The position numbers and the translations under genes are program-made. A DNA stretch of 64,000 bases from Begonia masoniana (Eukaryota > Streptophyta > Magnoliopsida > Cucurbitales > Begoniaceae): positions 23,469,916 through 23,533,915 of the forward strand of contig CM039505.1 of NCBI GenBank assembly GCA_022432975.1, in the 5' to 3' direction. Below, piece after piece: positions 11,032 to 20,454 of this stretch. The first letter of the stretch is position 1; each line of letters opens with the position of its first letter. The notes under the pieces were generated by a model, which worked only from the letters and a program-made list of their open reading frames with translations, made no database searches and was not told the DNA's origin.

Positions 11032-11131
11032 NNNNNNNNNNNNNNNNNNNNNNNNNNNNNNNNNNNNNNNNNNNNNNNNNNNNNNNNNNNNNNNNNNNNN
11101 NNNNNNNNNNNNNNNNNNNNNNNNNNNNNNN
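11032..11131. other. Assembly gap, 100 N
   Basis: One hundred N bases, the usual placeholder for a gap of unknown size. It separates the Sirevirus-like relic from the plastid-derived ndhB segment, so the true left limit of the plastid insertion is unknown. Confidence 1.
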
Positions 11132-11770
11132 AATTTCGCCACGTGAGGGGGTATTCTTGGGTTTCGTACAGTCATTAATAACTGAATTTTTTAGATAATA
11201 GTAGATAGAAAACAAACGTCGTAAGGAGTCCTATTGAAATCAGAAATATAGGCCTGCCTGGCAATCCACACCAGGAAATAAATGAAGTTTTCCGAAAAAA
11301 AACTGCTAGGGAGGAAGACTCCTAAGGATAAGAGACCTAGGCTAAAGAGAGAGCCAAAAAAGGATCTTGTGGAATCTGCATTAATCTCGAATGTTATCAG
11401 TTCGGTACGTAGACCAAATGATACAATGCGAGCAAAGTTCCTCGATCATGGAGAATAGAACAGCATATAAGTTATCATGCTTGATATCCACCATTTGAGT
11501 CTCCAACAATTATTCCAATAAATACATATCCGATTATTTGACCATGGACGAATAAGCAAGCATACGTTCATGCTGTTTGAGTAATAGCAATGAGATTCCC
11601 CAATATCATGCCTAAGAATCGCTAGGATTTCCAGAAGAAGATGCCATTCGTTGATGAGAAATAAAAAGGAATATCGAAAATTCGAGTGGCTGAAGCTGAA
11701 GCAGGATACTTGCGAAGTAACAGATAAGAAAGCCAAACGACTGGAGGGGAGAAGGGCAGAGTCGAAAAAG
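11132..11770 (-). pseudogene. ndhB: Nuclear plastid DNA: ndhB exon 2 fragment
   Basis: Minus-strand translation in shifting frames matches the plastid NADH dehydrogenase-like subunit 2. Pieces in order are AFLSVTS, TRIFDIPFYF, NEWHLLLEILAIL, NNRICIYWNN (a shifted frame), SSMITYMLFY and, near the gap, SIYYYLK. The functional protein is a membrane subunit of the thylakoid NDH complex with a spliced gene in the plastid inverted repeat; here only part of the second exon is present. Several small insertions and deletions break the frame, so it is dead. Its right end is next to a T run (11792-11811) and then gypsy LTR sequence. The left limit is hidden by the gap. Confidence 0.92.
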
Positions 11771-12595
11771 GGAGTTCCTCATGCTTTCTCTTTTTTTTTT
11801 TTTTTTTTTTACATTTCGCGTAATGTAAAAGAGTTCTCGTAAAATAGCAAACGAGGTCCATTGCGAACGACAGTTTTTGTTAATCCCAAATAGTAGGAGG
11901 GACTTTATGGCGGAATATGGAAGTTGGAAAAGTCTAAAGCTGGACGAATAACGCACCGAAGGACGAAACGAAATAGAAATAGTGTTAAAGTATTTTAGTA
12001 ATTTGTTCCAATCAATATTATAAATCAAAGAAATCTTTCTCTCCCTCCTTCTCTTCTTTTCTTCTCTGGAATTCACGAAACCAGAGAGCACAAATTCTCT
12101 CTTGGCCGTCGACGTTTTCCTCTTTCGAACTCTGATTCACGTCCCGTTCGTTCCGTTTTCTTCACGATTTCTCCTCCTCCTCGCAACCCTAGGTATGAGC
12201 CTACAATCTTAGAGCTTTTATTCGATGATTTCGGAGTTTTAAACAATTAGTTCGTTTAGGGTTTCGATTTAAAACGCGAATTAGGGTCTTAATTAATAGG
12301 TTAGCCGTGATTAAGTATATATTGCACGTATTCGACGTTATTGGACGAAGTTAAATCAATTTGTGGAAAAGTTAAAATTAGGGATTTTCGGGTTTTAAGG
12401 AAAAACTCATAAAGTGTGAATTGAGGTGTCGAGCGTGTATTTGCTCGATGAATGTGATTAAGACTTTAGGAAGTTATTTAGTTTAGGTTTTGACAATTTG
12501 GACGTTTATAACTTAAAACTCGTTTAACGTCAAATCCTTGTAAATTGCTTAGTGAACAGCGCTCGTGGACGAGCTTGAGCTGCTTTGGACACGAG

Positions 12596-13193
12596 GTAAG
12601 TTCTCGTGATTCTTCTCTGGCCGATTGGCCTACACCGTACGTCGAATGTCATCTCGAGGAGTTTTGGAGATGCCTTTTGTTTAATTGTACTTGGTTTGGG
12701 TAGCTAGGTTTTAGGGTTTTATAGTTTATGCTTTACAGTCTTGATGGTACATGTTATTGTTTGTTTACTTTAAGATATTGAACTGTTCACGCATCACCTG
12801 TTTTAAAGAAAAGCATGAAAATGAACTTCCGCACAGAGTTTTAAAGATAACGTAAAGCATAGCACTGGCCGAAAGGCGTATTGAGCATAGTATTGGCCGA
12901 AAGGCGTATTGGCCGAAAGGCGTATTGGCCGAAAGGCGTATTGGTCACGCGAGGTGGGGCTCAGGCACGGCTGTACGTGTTGTAAGCGTGCACCCCTCGC
13001 CTCTAGCTGGAAAGAGTAATCCGCCCGCTGGATGAGCTCTCTCTGGTTAGAGGGATAGGATCTCGGTGACACCTATTGAGCATTGCATAGTAAGATAAAA
13101 TAAAGCATGATTTACCGAACTCATATGCACAACATGCATTGCATGTACGTAGAGCTACTGGGATTTCATCTCATAGTGTATTGTATGGTGTAG
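12596..13193 (+). other. Candidate leader intron in LTR 11812
   Basis: ACGAG|GTAAGT to GGTGTAG|GTGACC, 598 bases. Stem TGGGAT-TTC-ATCTCA at 13159-13173 has one G-U pair. Same architecture as the other LTR families. Confidence 0.5.
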
Positions 13194-13764
13194 GTGACCT
13201 AGATATCGAGGAACCCGGTGAGGATGGGATTCCTCCTCCTGAGGCTTGAGTCCAGTTGATGGAAGAATGGCTGCGGTGGTGTGCTGGCGCAGTCGAGGCT
13301 TATTTGACCCGTGGGACAGTATGTATAGATTTTGAGGGTTTAAGTTATTTGGATAGAATAGGAAAATTGTATAGAAATTATAGGATGTTTGGTACTGTAG
13401 TTGATAGGTTTTATGTTTAATGTTTTAAATGTTTTGGTTTAAACTGTTGATTAAATGTCATTGAAATGTTTTGAACGGTTTTAGGAACGTTACGGATATG
13501 CTCGGTTTTTAGAGCTATCCATGCAGTTGGATTTCGCAAAGTCCGCTGCAAGTTAGTTGGGTCTGGTATACGTTTTTGTTGATTGAGTATAGGCTATAAG
13601 TAGATTATGTTATTGATGAGAAATTGGTAAAATGGACGTGTGATTACTCTCTGGAATAGGATTCCAGAGAGTTGTGTTTTGTTTAAGTGTATGCTCTCTG
13701 GAATTCCAGAGAGCAATAGTAAAGAAAAGGCAGGAAGAAGGAATAGAAAGAGAAAGGCAAGGAT

Positions 13765-13865
13765 CGCTGAGCGATCGCTGCACTCAGTGTGCAGCGATCA
13801 ACTGATCGCTGCACGCTGCAGCGAATGCAGCGATCAGTCGCTGCATGCAGCAGCGACTGGTCGCT
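13765..13865. repeat. Palindromic GCAGCGATCGCTGC-type cluster
   Basis: About a hundred bases are packed with GATCGCTGCA and its complement TGCAGCGATC, giving many overlapping inverted repeats. The cluster precedes GGGCAGAATGCCCATTTT, which also flanks the related array at 51660-51905. Confidence 0.85.
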
Positions 13866-14119
13866 GCTCACCTTCATCGGGCAGAATGCCCATTTTACCC
13901 TCCCAAGTTTATTAATAGTTTTTAAGTGTTTATTAAATGTTTTATAAATAGGTTTTAATATTTGTTTTAAATGGTTTTTAAACTTAGATTTTAATTCCGA
14001 TTTCGATTCTGGTTTCGATTTCGGTTTAGGTTCCGCCTAGAGTTTAATTAAAGATATTAGGTTAAAAAAAATAATAATAATATGGTACGGATATTGGGTA
14101 CAGTATTAGGGACGCTACA

Positions 14120-14417
14120 TCTTCAATTTTGTTATTTCACCAGTAACTCCAACTCATTATTAGGGTTCTAACAAAACTGTCCGTTTCCAAATCGGACTTC
14201 GTTTACTATTTTTACTAAAACGTCCTTTATATTACAAGAACCGTAATTCCCGTAATTTAGCGTCACGACTCCTAAAATTTCCATAATTTTTCAAAATTCA
14301 TATTAATTATTAGGATCGTAACAATGCTTTCTTTTTGTAAAACGAGCTTGATTTGACATATTTATAAAAATACCATTTATATTAAAATATTAATATCCCG
14401 TAAAGCCAGGTATTACA
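14120..14417 (-). mobile_element. Truncated 3' LTR of the gag-only element A
   Basis: These 298 bases match 19430-19727, the sense 5' end of the A-family LTR, and end in AGGTATTACA. The rest of this LTR is absent because the opposite-facing LTR (11812-14119) joins it exactly at that LTR's terminus. This suggests that copy inserted into, or recombined with, an LTR of its own family. Confidence 0.85.
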
Positions 14418-15948
14418 TTCCATCCACCTTATTTAAATTTTGTCCTCAAAATTTGCCCTAACTTATAGCCTTTGATGTTAATGTTTCATGTCACGCGGCC
14501 TTATGCTTTGATTATCATCTGTACTTAACGGTCATTCTTCATGGTTCTTAACCAAAATTCTCCACTGTACCCTCCAATATCGGCCTTAAACTTATATTCT
14601 CTACTTTCGATCTGACCGTAGACTTCCTTACTAAAGTACTGAGCTTAGTTAAGTTCTTAAATCTCCAATCAATTTGCCCAAACTTCTCCATAACTTCGTT
14701 GGCTTCGTCTGTAGTCGAAACTCATGTCGACCCAAATTTCTATATTCGCTCGGGTAACGACTCCTTGTAACTGTATCATTCATAGGATTTCCTGGTCACT
14801 TATCTTCTTGGGTAACTCATTGACCTTTGGAGACTATTTCGGTGCGGGTTTCTTAATTATGTCATCATTGTTATACTCTGTAACTTTACGACTATAACAC
14901 TACTTGGTCTATGTGAGTCAAACTAGGAGCTACAATCGCTACTTACTTAGGATCCTATCTCTTTTATAAATAACATCCTACGAACGTCATACGTCATTTT
15001 AACTACGTTGATGAACTTTCCTCGTTATGTCTTTAACTGAATTCTTCATACTATCTAAATTATGTTGGTTTATCTAACTTAAATCTCTATTTGCTATGAG
15101 CACGGTCAAGTCTCTAAGTCTCCTCATTGATGCGCTCTAAACAAGTCATTCCAACCTTAAGTCATTTATGCATTATTTTGTCTCGACTTGCCAAACAGTA
15201 GTCGATCTCTAAGAAATTCGCTAACTTCGTCTCACTTCTAAGCTTACTTAGATAGTTTTTATGAAAATTCTCACCCTCTTTATTCTATAAATCGCAAATT
15301 TCGCAATTTGCAGACCTTTACACGCCAACCTATACTTCTAATCTTAACATCTCATTTAATCCCAACAATCTCTTTTACTTCTTTCCTAAATTCACACAAG
15401 GACTACATCGAATCTACTAACTAATCTTACCACCTCTCGCTCCTCCTTGTCAGGTTCTAACTATTCTACTCGACAATTATCCTAAGTTTAGTTCTTGTAT
15501 TCTATCTTCGTCTAGACACTCTCAATTTCACACGAATTCCAATATACAAATTTTTCGGTACCCCTTCATCTATTTAAACACACTCCCGGCATTTCAACAG
15601 TCTAGGGCATCCCTCTATAGGTTTATATCTAAACTTTCATCTTTCTCGATTAGTCGTATTCTAATACTCTAAGGGATTGCCAATAAACCCAGTTTCTATC
15701 TATTTGAAGCCATATCTCTTAAGGCGCATTCCTCTAATGGTTACTAAACCTTAAGGTGAGGAAACTCCGCGGATTAAATCAAACTAATCCTACTAATGTA
15801 TAACTATATTTCTACATGGTCTTTATTGTCCTATATGTAGTCTACTGGTTTCTCTTTGAGGTTCTCCTAATAATCGTTCTTACCCACCTTCTATTTCTTA
15901 CTTTCTATTTTTGAGCCTATCATTATCATCATTATTATTGTTTTCTAT
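14418..15948 (-). mobile_element. Non-coding 3' half of element A internal region
   Basis: About 1.5 kb between gag and the left LTR fragment. It has no protease, RT, RNase H or integrase motif in any frame and no long open frame. The part next to the LTR (TCCATCCACC and on) is the polypurine-tract side. Where an autonomous Tekay element would have about 3 kb of pol, this one has only filler, as in gag-only non-autonomous elements. Confidence 0.7.
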
Positions 15949-17053
15949 TTAACATAAACATATTGTCATACAGGTAATTAAGACAGTACCTGTAACAAGA
16001 GAAGGCTGGGCCCCATCGTCGATGTAATCAGGCTCGATGAATGCAAAGACTCTCGGCACGACCTTTCTTTGATCTCTGCCCGGTTGATTTCGGTTCAATA
16101 ACGGACAATTCATGATATAGTGGCCAGCTTCCCCACATCGACAACACCTATTGGTACGCGTCAGACAATCACCGTAGTGCTGCTTCTGGCACTGCGGACA
16201 TAAAGGCTTTTGAGTAGCCTCTTGGACTTGTTTTCCTTTTCCCCGGTCGCCCTTGCCATCGTAGGGCCTCTTATTGCTCCTTTGTTGTTGTGGCTGCTGA
16301 TGCTCACTTGGTTGCCAGTCTCGATCCCATGACTGAGGTTGGATCTCACGAAAAGAAGCCCTTAGCTGGCTCCTTCGCCTAACACAAGTCGGCCTAGCAG
16401 CCTCGAAGTCCAGAGCTCTAGCTGCGATGTCAGAATAGGGCACATCTATAATTCCCAATACTACAACATGCATCCGAATCTCTGGATTAAGTCATTCCAT
16501 AAACTGATGCACCTTTTCTTCATTGTCACTTACTAGGCATGGTGCAAATCTCGATAGTGCTTCAAATTTCCGAATATACTCCGCAACTGAACCCGTTTGC
16601 TTCAGCTGTGTAAACTCATTTCTCTTAGCCACCCTCACTGTGCGGCTGAAATACTTATCAAAAATTATGACCTTAAACCGATCCCACGTCATAATCGTCA
16701 CGTCCGTAGTAGCTTTAATTGAATCCCACCAGAAACGGGCATTCCATCGCCAAGTGGAAGGTAACATAAGCTACCTTACTCCCATTCCCTACCTCGGCAT
16801 ACTCCAACATATCCTCCATAACCCGGATCTATTCCTCTGCAACAGTTGGATCCGATGATCGGCCATCGAACACTGGAGGCCGTAGGCTTTGGAACTTTTG
16901 CATACCCTGATTATTAGGAACTATCAAATCTTGGGCCCTCTGGTTCTCTCGGTTCAATAGGTTCTCGATTTGTTGTGCTTGCCGGTCCATGTGCTGAGAT
17001 TGACGGTCCAATAAATCTATAAGCCTATCTAGGGGCGTCGTCCCTCGCATCAC
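15949..17053 (-). pseudogene. gag of non-autonomous element A, broken
   Basis: The start near 17053 gives an N-terminal coiled, glutamine-rich region (LLDRQSQHMDRQAQQIENLL), then FQSLRPPVFDGRSSDPT. A stop follows at 16829. The capsid-like part continues in another frame (16767-16492: FDKYFSRTVR, AEYIRKFEALSRFAP), then stops, and the rest is at 16473-15949 with a basic, glutamine-rich stretch and a CX2CX4HX4C zinc knuckle (CCRCGEAGHYIMNC). It ends soon after the position where protease would begin. Tekay-type gag is clear. At least three lesions mean it makes no full protein. Confidence 0.85.
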
Positions 17054-17211
17054 GTCCTCGAACCATTTTCTAACTTCTATACAATCAAAGCAAATAACCC
17101 TAAGAAATCGAAATTAAACAAAGCAATTAAACATACTTACAGTTGAGGAAAGATGTCCGCGTAGTGGCTGTGCAGTCGAGCAGTCTACAGAACCGATTTT
17201 AAAACCCGGGG

Positions 17212-17223
17212 GCTCTGATACCA
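17212..17223 (-). other. Primer-binding site, initiator tRNA-Met type
   Basis: On the minus strand this reads TGGTATCAGAGC, complementary to the 3' end of plant initiator tRNA-Met, four bases from the LTR terminus at 17228. It fixes the orientation of element A. Confidence 0.9.
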
Positions 17224-17509
17224 TAATTGTAGCGACCCTTACCCATATCCTAATTTTTCCGTATTATTTTATTTTATTTTTTATCCTTACATATATTTAT
17301 AAACTTTAATAACGTTGTGCGGAATTAAAACTGTTTAAACCGAAATCAGAATCGGAATTAAAAACGTTGAAGTCTATATTCTTAAAACCGTTTAAAACTA
17401 AACATATTTAAAATAAATAAAACATTTAATAATTAAAACAATTACATAAAACTTTAATTAAAACAATCATCGGCCGAGGGACAAAAGAGACTTTGTCCCT
17501 CACAAATTG

Positions 17510-17672
17510 AAGGGGCGATCGATCTCCTATTTCAGGAGATCGATCGCCGAGGTCAACAATAGGGGGGGCGATCGATCGCCCCTCGCCATGGCGATCGATC
17601 ACCCAAACCAACCATTAAGGGGAGATCGATCGCCCCACATTATGGGCGATTGATCGCCCACTTGGGCGATCC
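17510..17672. repeat. GCGATCGATCGCC palindrome cluster
   Basis: GATCGATC or a one-base variant recurs about six times in 160 bp, several within GGCGATCGATCGCC, a perfect palindrome. It occupies the same place in the LTR as the CATCTGCCGATG arrays of families B-E, near the sense 3' end and a few hundred bases before the primer-binding site. Confidence 0.88.
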
Positions 17673-18177
17673 AGATTACTCTCTAGAATCCGATTCCAGA
17701 GAGCAAACTTCCTACATTATCTTCATTCTTTTCTCATTCCATTCACGTTTCTTCTCATCCATATACACTCTAAACTCTTCAACAAAACTTAACTCTTTTC
17801 TCATGTTATCAACCACCGATTAAACGACCCAAAACATATTTTAAAACGTGTTTAAAACATAATAAACTTTCGTGAAAACAAACTTCGTGGATCTGTTTAA
17901 AAAAACGAGCATTTCCACCTATTTTAAAGATCACCAAAACAGTTTATAAAACAAGTTTCCAACACGTTTAAAACATCAAATATAATCTATCCATTACCAG
18001 ATCCACACATCCTAATATGTTAAGCGATACAATTCATATCGTGTCCCCAAAACATATACTTACATCCCCACCGGTCAAAATGCGCACCGACTGCCCAGCA
18101 CACTCTCACGGGTCATCTTTCTTCAACTGTTCATGCCTCGGGTGGAGGGATCTCATCCTCACCTGTGTAGAGGTCAC

Positions 18178-18741
18178 CTACACCATAAAGACATCTATGA
18201 GCTAAAAGCTCAGTAAGTTCTACGTAAATGCTTATGCATGAACATGTATGTGCAATTTTTATAACATCGTCACTCATGCATTTCATTCATTCATTCATTC
18301 TCACCATGACATTCTTTTGGTTACCGAAGCGTATCACTCGGCAGATGGATAGGGCCCATCAAGCGGTTAGACAACCCACACCATCTGAAGGGAGGGAAAC
18401 CCGCTCACCACGGAACACCGGGTCTGAACCTCACCCCGATAACCACATACAGAGGGTTGTTTACATGATACTTTACTTGCCTTTATGTGCATTTCCTTTT
18501 CATGAAAACTATGCGTAAATTCATTTTCATGACGTTTTTAAAACTATGATGCATGAACAGTTATAAACATAAAATAATCAACCATCATACGTACCATCAA
18601 GACACTCTAAGCATAACCTACAAAAGAATTAATCCTAACTACCCAACCAAAGCATTTAAACAAGCAATTCACCAATGATCCTCGACGCGACATAGACGTA
18701 CGGTGTAGGCCAATCGGCCAGAGTAAGTCACGAGAACTTGC
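18178..18741 (-). other. Candidate leader intron in LTR 17228
   Basis: Sense donor CGAG|GCAAGT (a GC donor, unlike the GT of its relatives) and acceptor GGTGTAG|GTGACC, 564 bases. Stem TGAGC-TTTTA-GCTCA (sense) occupies 18198-18212. Confidence 0.45.
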
Positions 18742-19727
18742 CTCGTGTCCGTTGCAGCTCAAGCTCCGTCCACAAGCGTTGTTCGTCTAAGGCAAAACAC
18801 AACAGTTGATGTTAAAACAAGTTTAAGTTACTAAACGTCCAAGTTTAACGAAATCTTAACTAAGGAAATTCCTAAAAGTTCTAACTTAACTATTCGAGGC
18901 ATTTCCACAACAATTTAACGCTCGATACCTCGGAAACACTATTAACGAGTTTTCCCTAAAACCCGAAAATTAGTCAAACTCTAACATTCGTCTTAAATCA
19001 ATTAAATTCGTCCAATAACGTCCAATACGTTCACTTTACCCCTGATTACGACAAACCTATCAATTTCGAACCTTAAATCACAATTTTAACAAAACCCTAA
19101 TCGTAAAACCTAAACGTATAACTTCTTTAAAATTGAAAACTAACGTCCGAAAGCTGTAGAATCTTACCTAGAACGTTGATCGGAGGAGAAAACGTGAAGA
19201 ACGGAGATCGATCAGAGGAGAAACGGAGGTCGGAATGGAGAAGAACCGTCGATGGCAGAGAGCTTCGCTCTCTGTTTTTTTTTTTTCGCGCAGGAAGAAA
19301 GAAATGAGGGAGAAAAAGAAGATTTTGATATTTTATAATATTGACTTGTCAAATGACCGTTTTGCCATTTATTTTGTTTTTATATTTGTTTCGTCCTTCG
19401 TTCCGTTAATTGTCTAACGACTCGGGTTCTTCAAATTTTCTTATTTCACCAGTAACTCCAACTCATTATTAGGGTTCTAACAAAACTGTCCGTTCCCAAA
19501 TCGGATTTCATTTACTATTTTTACTAAAACCTCCTTTATATTACAAGAAACGTAATTCCCGTAATTTAGCGTCACGACTCCTAAAATTCCCATAATTTTT
19601 TCAAAATCTATATTAATTATTAGGATCGTAACAACGCTTTCTTTTTGTAAAACGGACTTGATTTGACATATTTATAAAAATGCCATTTATATTAAAATAT
19701 TAATATCCCGTAAAGCCAGGTATTACA

Positions 19728-20188
19728 TTCCATCCACCTTATTTAAATTTTGTCCTCAAAATTTGCCCTAACTTATAGCCTTTGATGTTAATGTTTCATG
19801 TCACGCGGCCTTACGCTTTGATTATCATCTGTACTTACGGTCATTCTTCGTGGTTCTTAACCAAAACTCTCCACTGTACCCTCCAATATCGGCCTTAAAC
19901 TTGTATTCTCTACCTTCGATCTGACCGTACACTTCCTTACTAAAGTACTGAGCTTAGTTAAGTTCTTAAATCTCCAATCAATTTGCCCAAACTTCTCCAT
20001 AACTTTGTTGGCTTCGTTTGTAGTCGAAACTCATGTCGACCCAAATTTCTATATTTGCTCGGGTAACGACTCCTTGTAACTGTATCATCCATAGGATTTC
20101 CTTGTCACCTATCTTCTTGGGTAACCCATTGACCTTTGGAGACTATTTCGGTGCGGGTTTCCTAATTAAGTCCTCATTGTTATACTCG
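19728..20188 (-). mobile_element. Second, truncated internal copy of element A
   Basis: Bases 19728-20188 repeat 14418-14878 with few differences, starting at TTCCATCCACC, and stop matching after TTATACTC. It is the sense 3' end of a second internal region joined to the same LTR, making an LTR-INT-LTR-INT array. Confidence 0.9.
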
Positions 20189-20454
20189 GGTTTTGGTGCA
20201 TGTAAAGGTTATGTATGATAAGTGTTAACTATTGACTTATTTGTTTTAAAGTTTATCAAGTTGAGCATATACTCATTAAGAGCAATCAAATCACGTTAAG
20301 ATATTGAGGTAAGTAATATTACATGTGTATGACTTTTGGGCCTATATCAAAAGATGCTAGATTTATATGATTGTATGAGATGTATGGTTAATGTTAGATT
20401 CAGTTATTTTATATAAATGTCTTGTTTTGATTACTGAAAATTGGTGAGATATAT
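20189..20454 (+). mobile_element. LTR-like fragment hosting element B, left part
   Basis: This flank contains ATTGAG|GTAAGT at about 20303-20314 followed by TTTTGGGCCTATATC, the donor and GGGCCTACATC combination of the Tekay LTRs here. It continues on the other side of element B (30081-30212). Termini were not found, so the family is uncertain. Confidence 0.5.

Larger units (their letters stand above)
11812..14119 (+). mobile_element. LTR of the A/G family, 5' end missing
   Basis: The segment ends TATTAGGGACGCTACA, the reverse complement of the TGTAGCGACCC terminus at 17228, and resembles LTRs 17228-19727 and 51419-53998 throughout. Its first roughly 200 bp are missing, replaced by the plastid segment and T run. 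It contains the donor at 12596, GGCCGATTGGCC at about 12622, an acceptor at 13193, the CTCTCTGGAATTCCAGAGAGC palindrome near 13691, and the GCAGCGATCGC repeats at 13765-13865. At 14120 it abuts an opposite fragment of the same family. Confidence 0.85.
17228..19727 (-). mobile_element. LTR of element A, shared by two internal regions
   Basis: TGTAGCGACCC to CAGGTATTACA, 2500 bp. On its left is the primer-binding site and full internal region; on its right is the polypurine-side sequence of another internal copy (19728-20188), so it serves as 5' LTR of one and 3' LTR of the other. It contains the GATCGATC palindrome cluster, CTCTCTAGAATCCGATTCCAGAGAGC-like inverted words near 17680 and the candidate intron at 18178-18741. 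Confidence 0.9.

Noticed and set aside
10680..11215. Minus frames near the first gap, one spanning it
   Set aside because: The longest crosses the N run, so it is not a real frame; only the SIYYYLK part is meaningful and belongs to ndhB.
11612..12091. 159-codon minus ORF
   Set aside because: A mixture of LTR text, a T run read as lysines, and a shifted frame of ndhB.
17212..17223. tRNA gene
   Set aside because: Only the 12-base complement of initiator tRNA-Met is present, next to an LTR: it is a primer-binding site. The same holds at 27568, 33972 and 62431.
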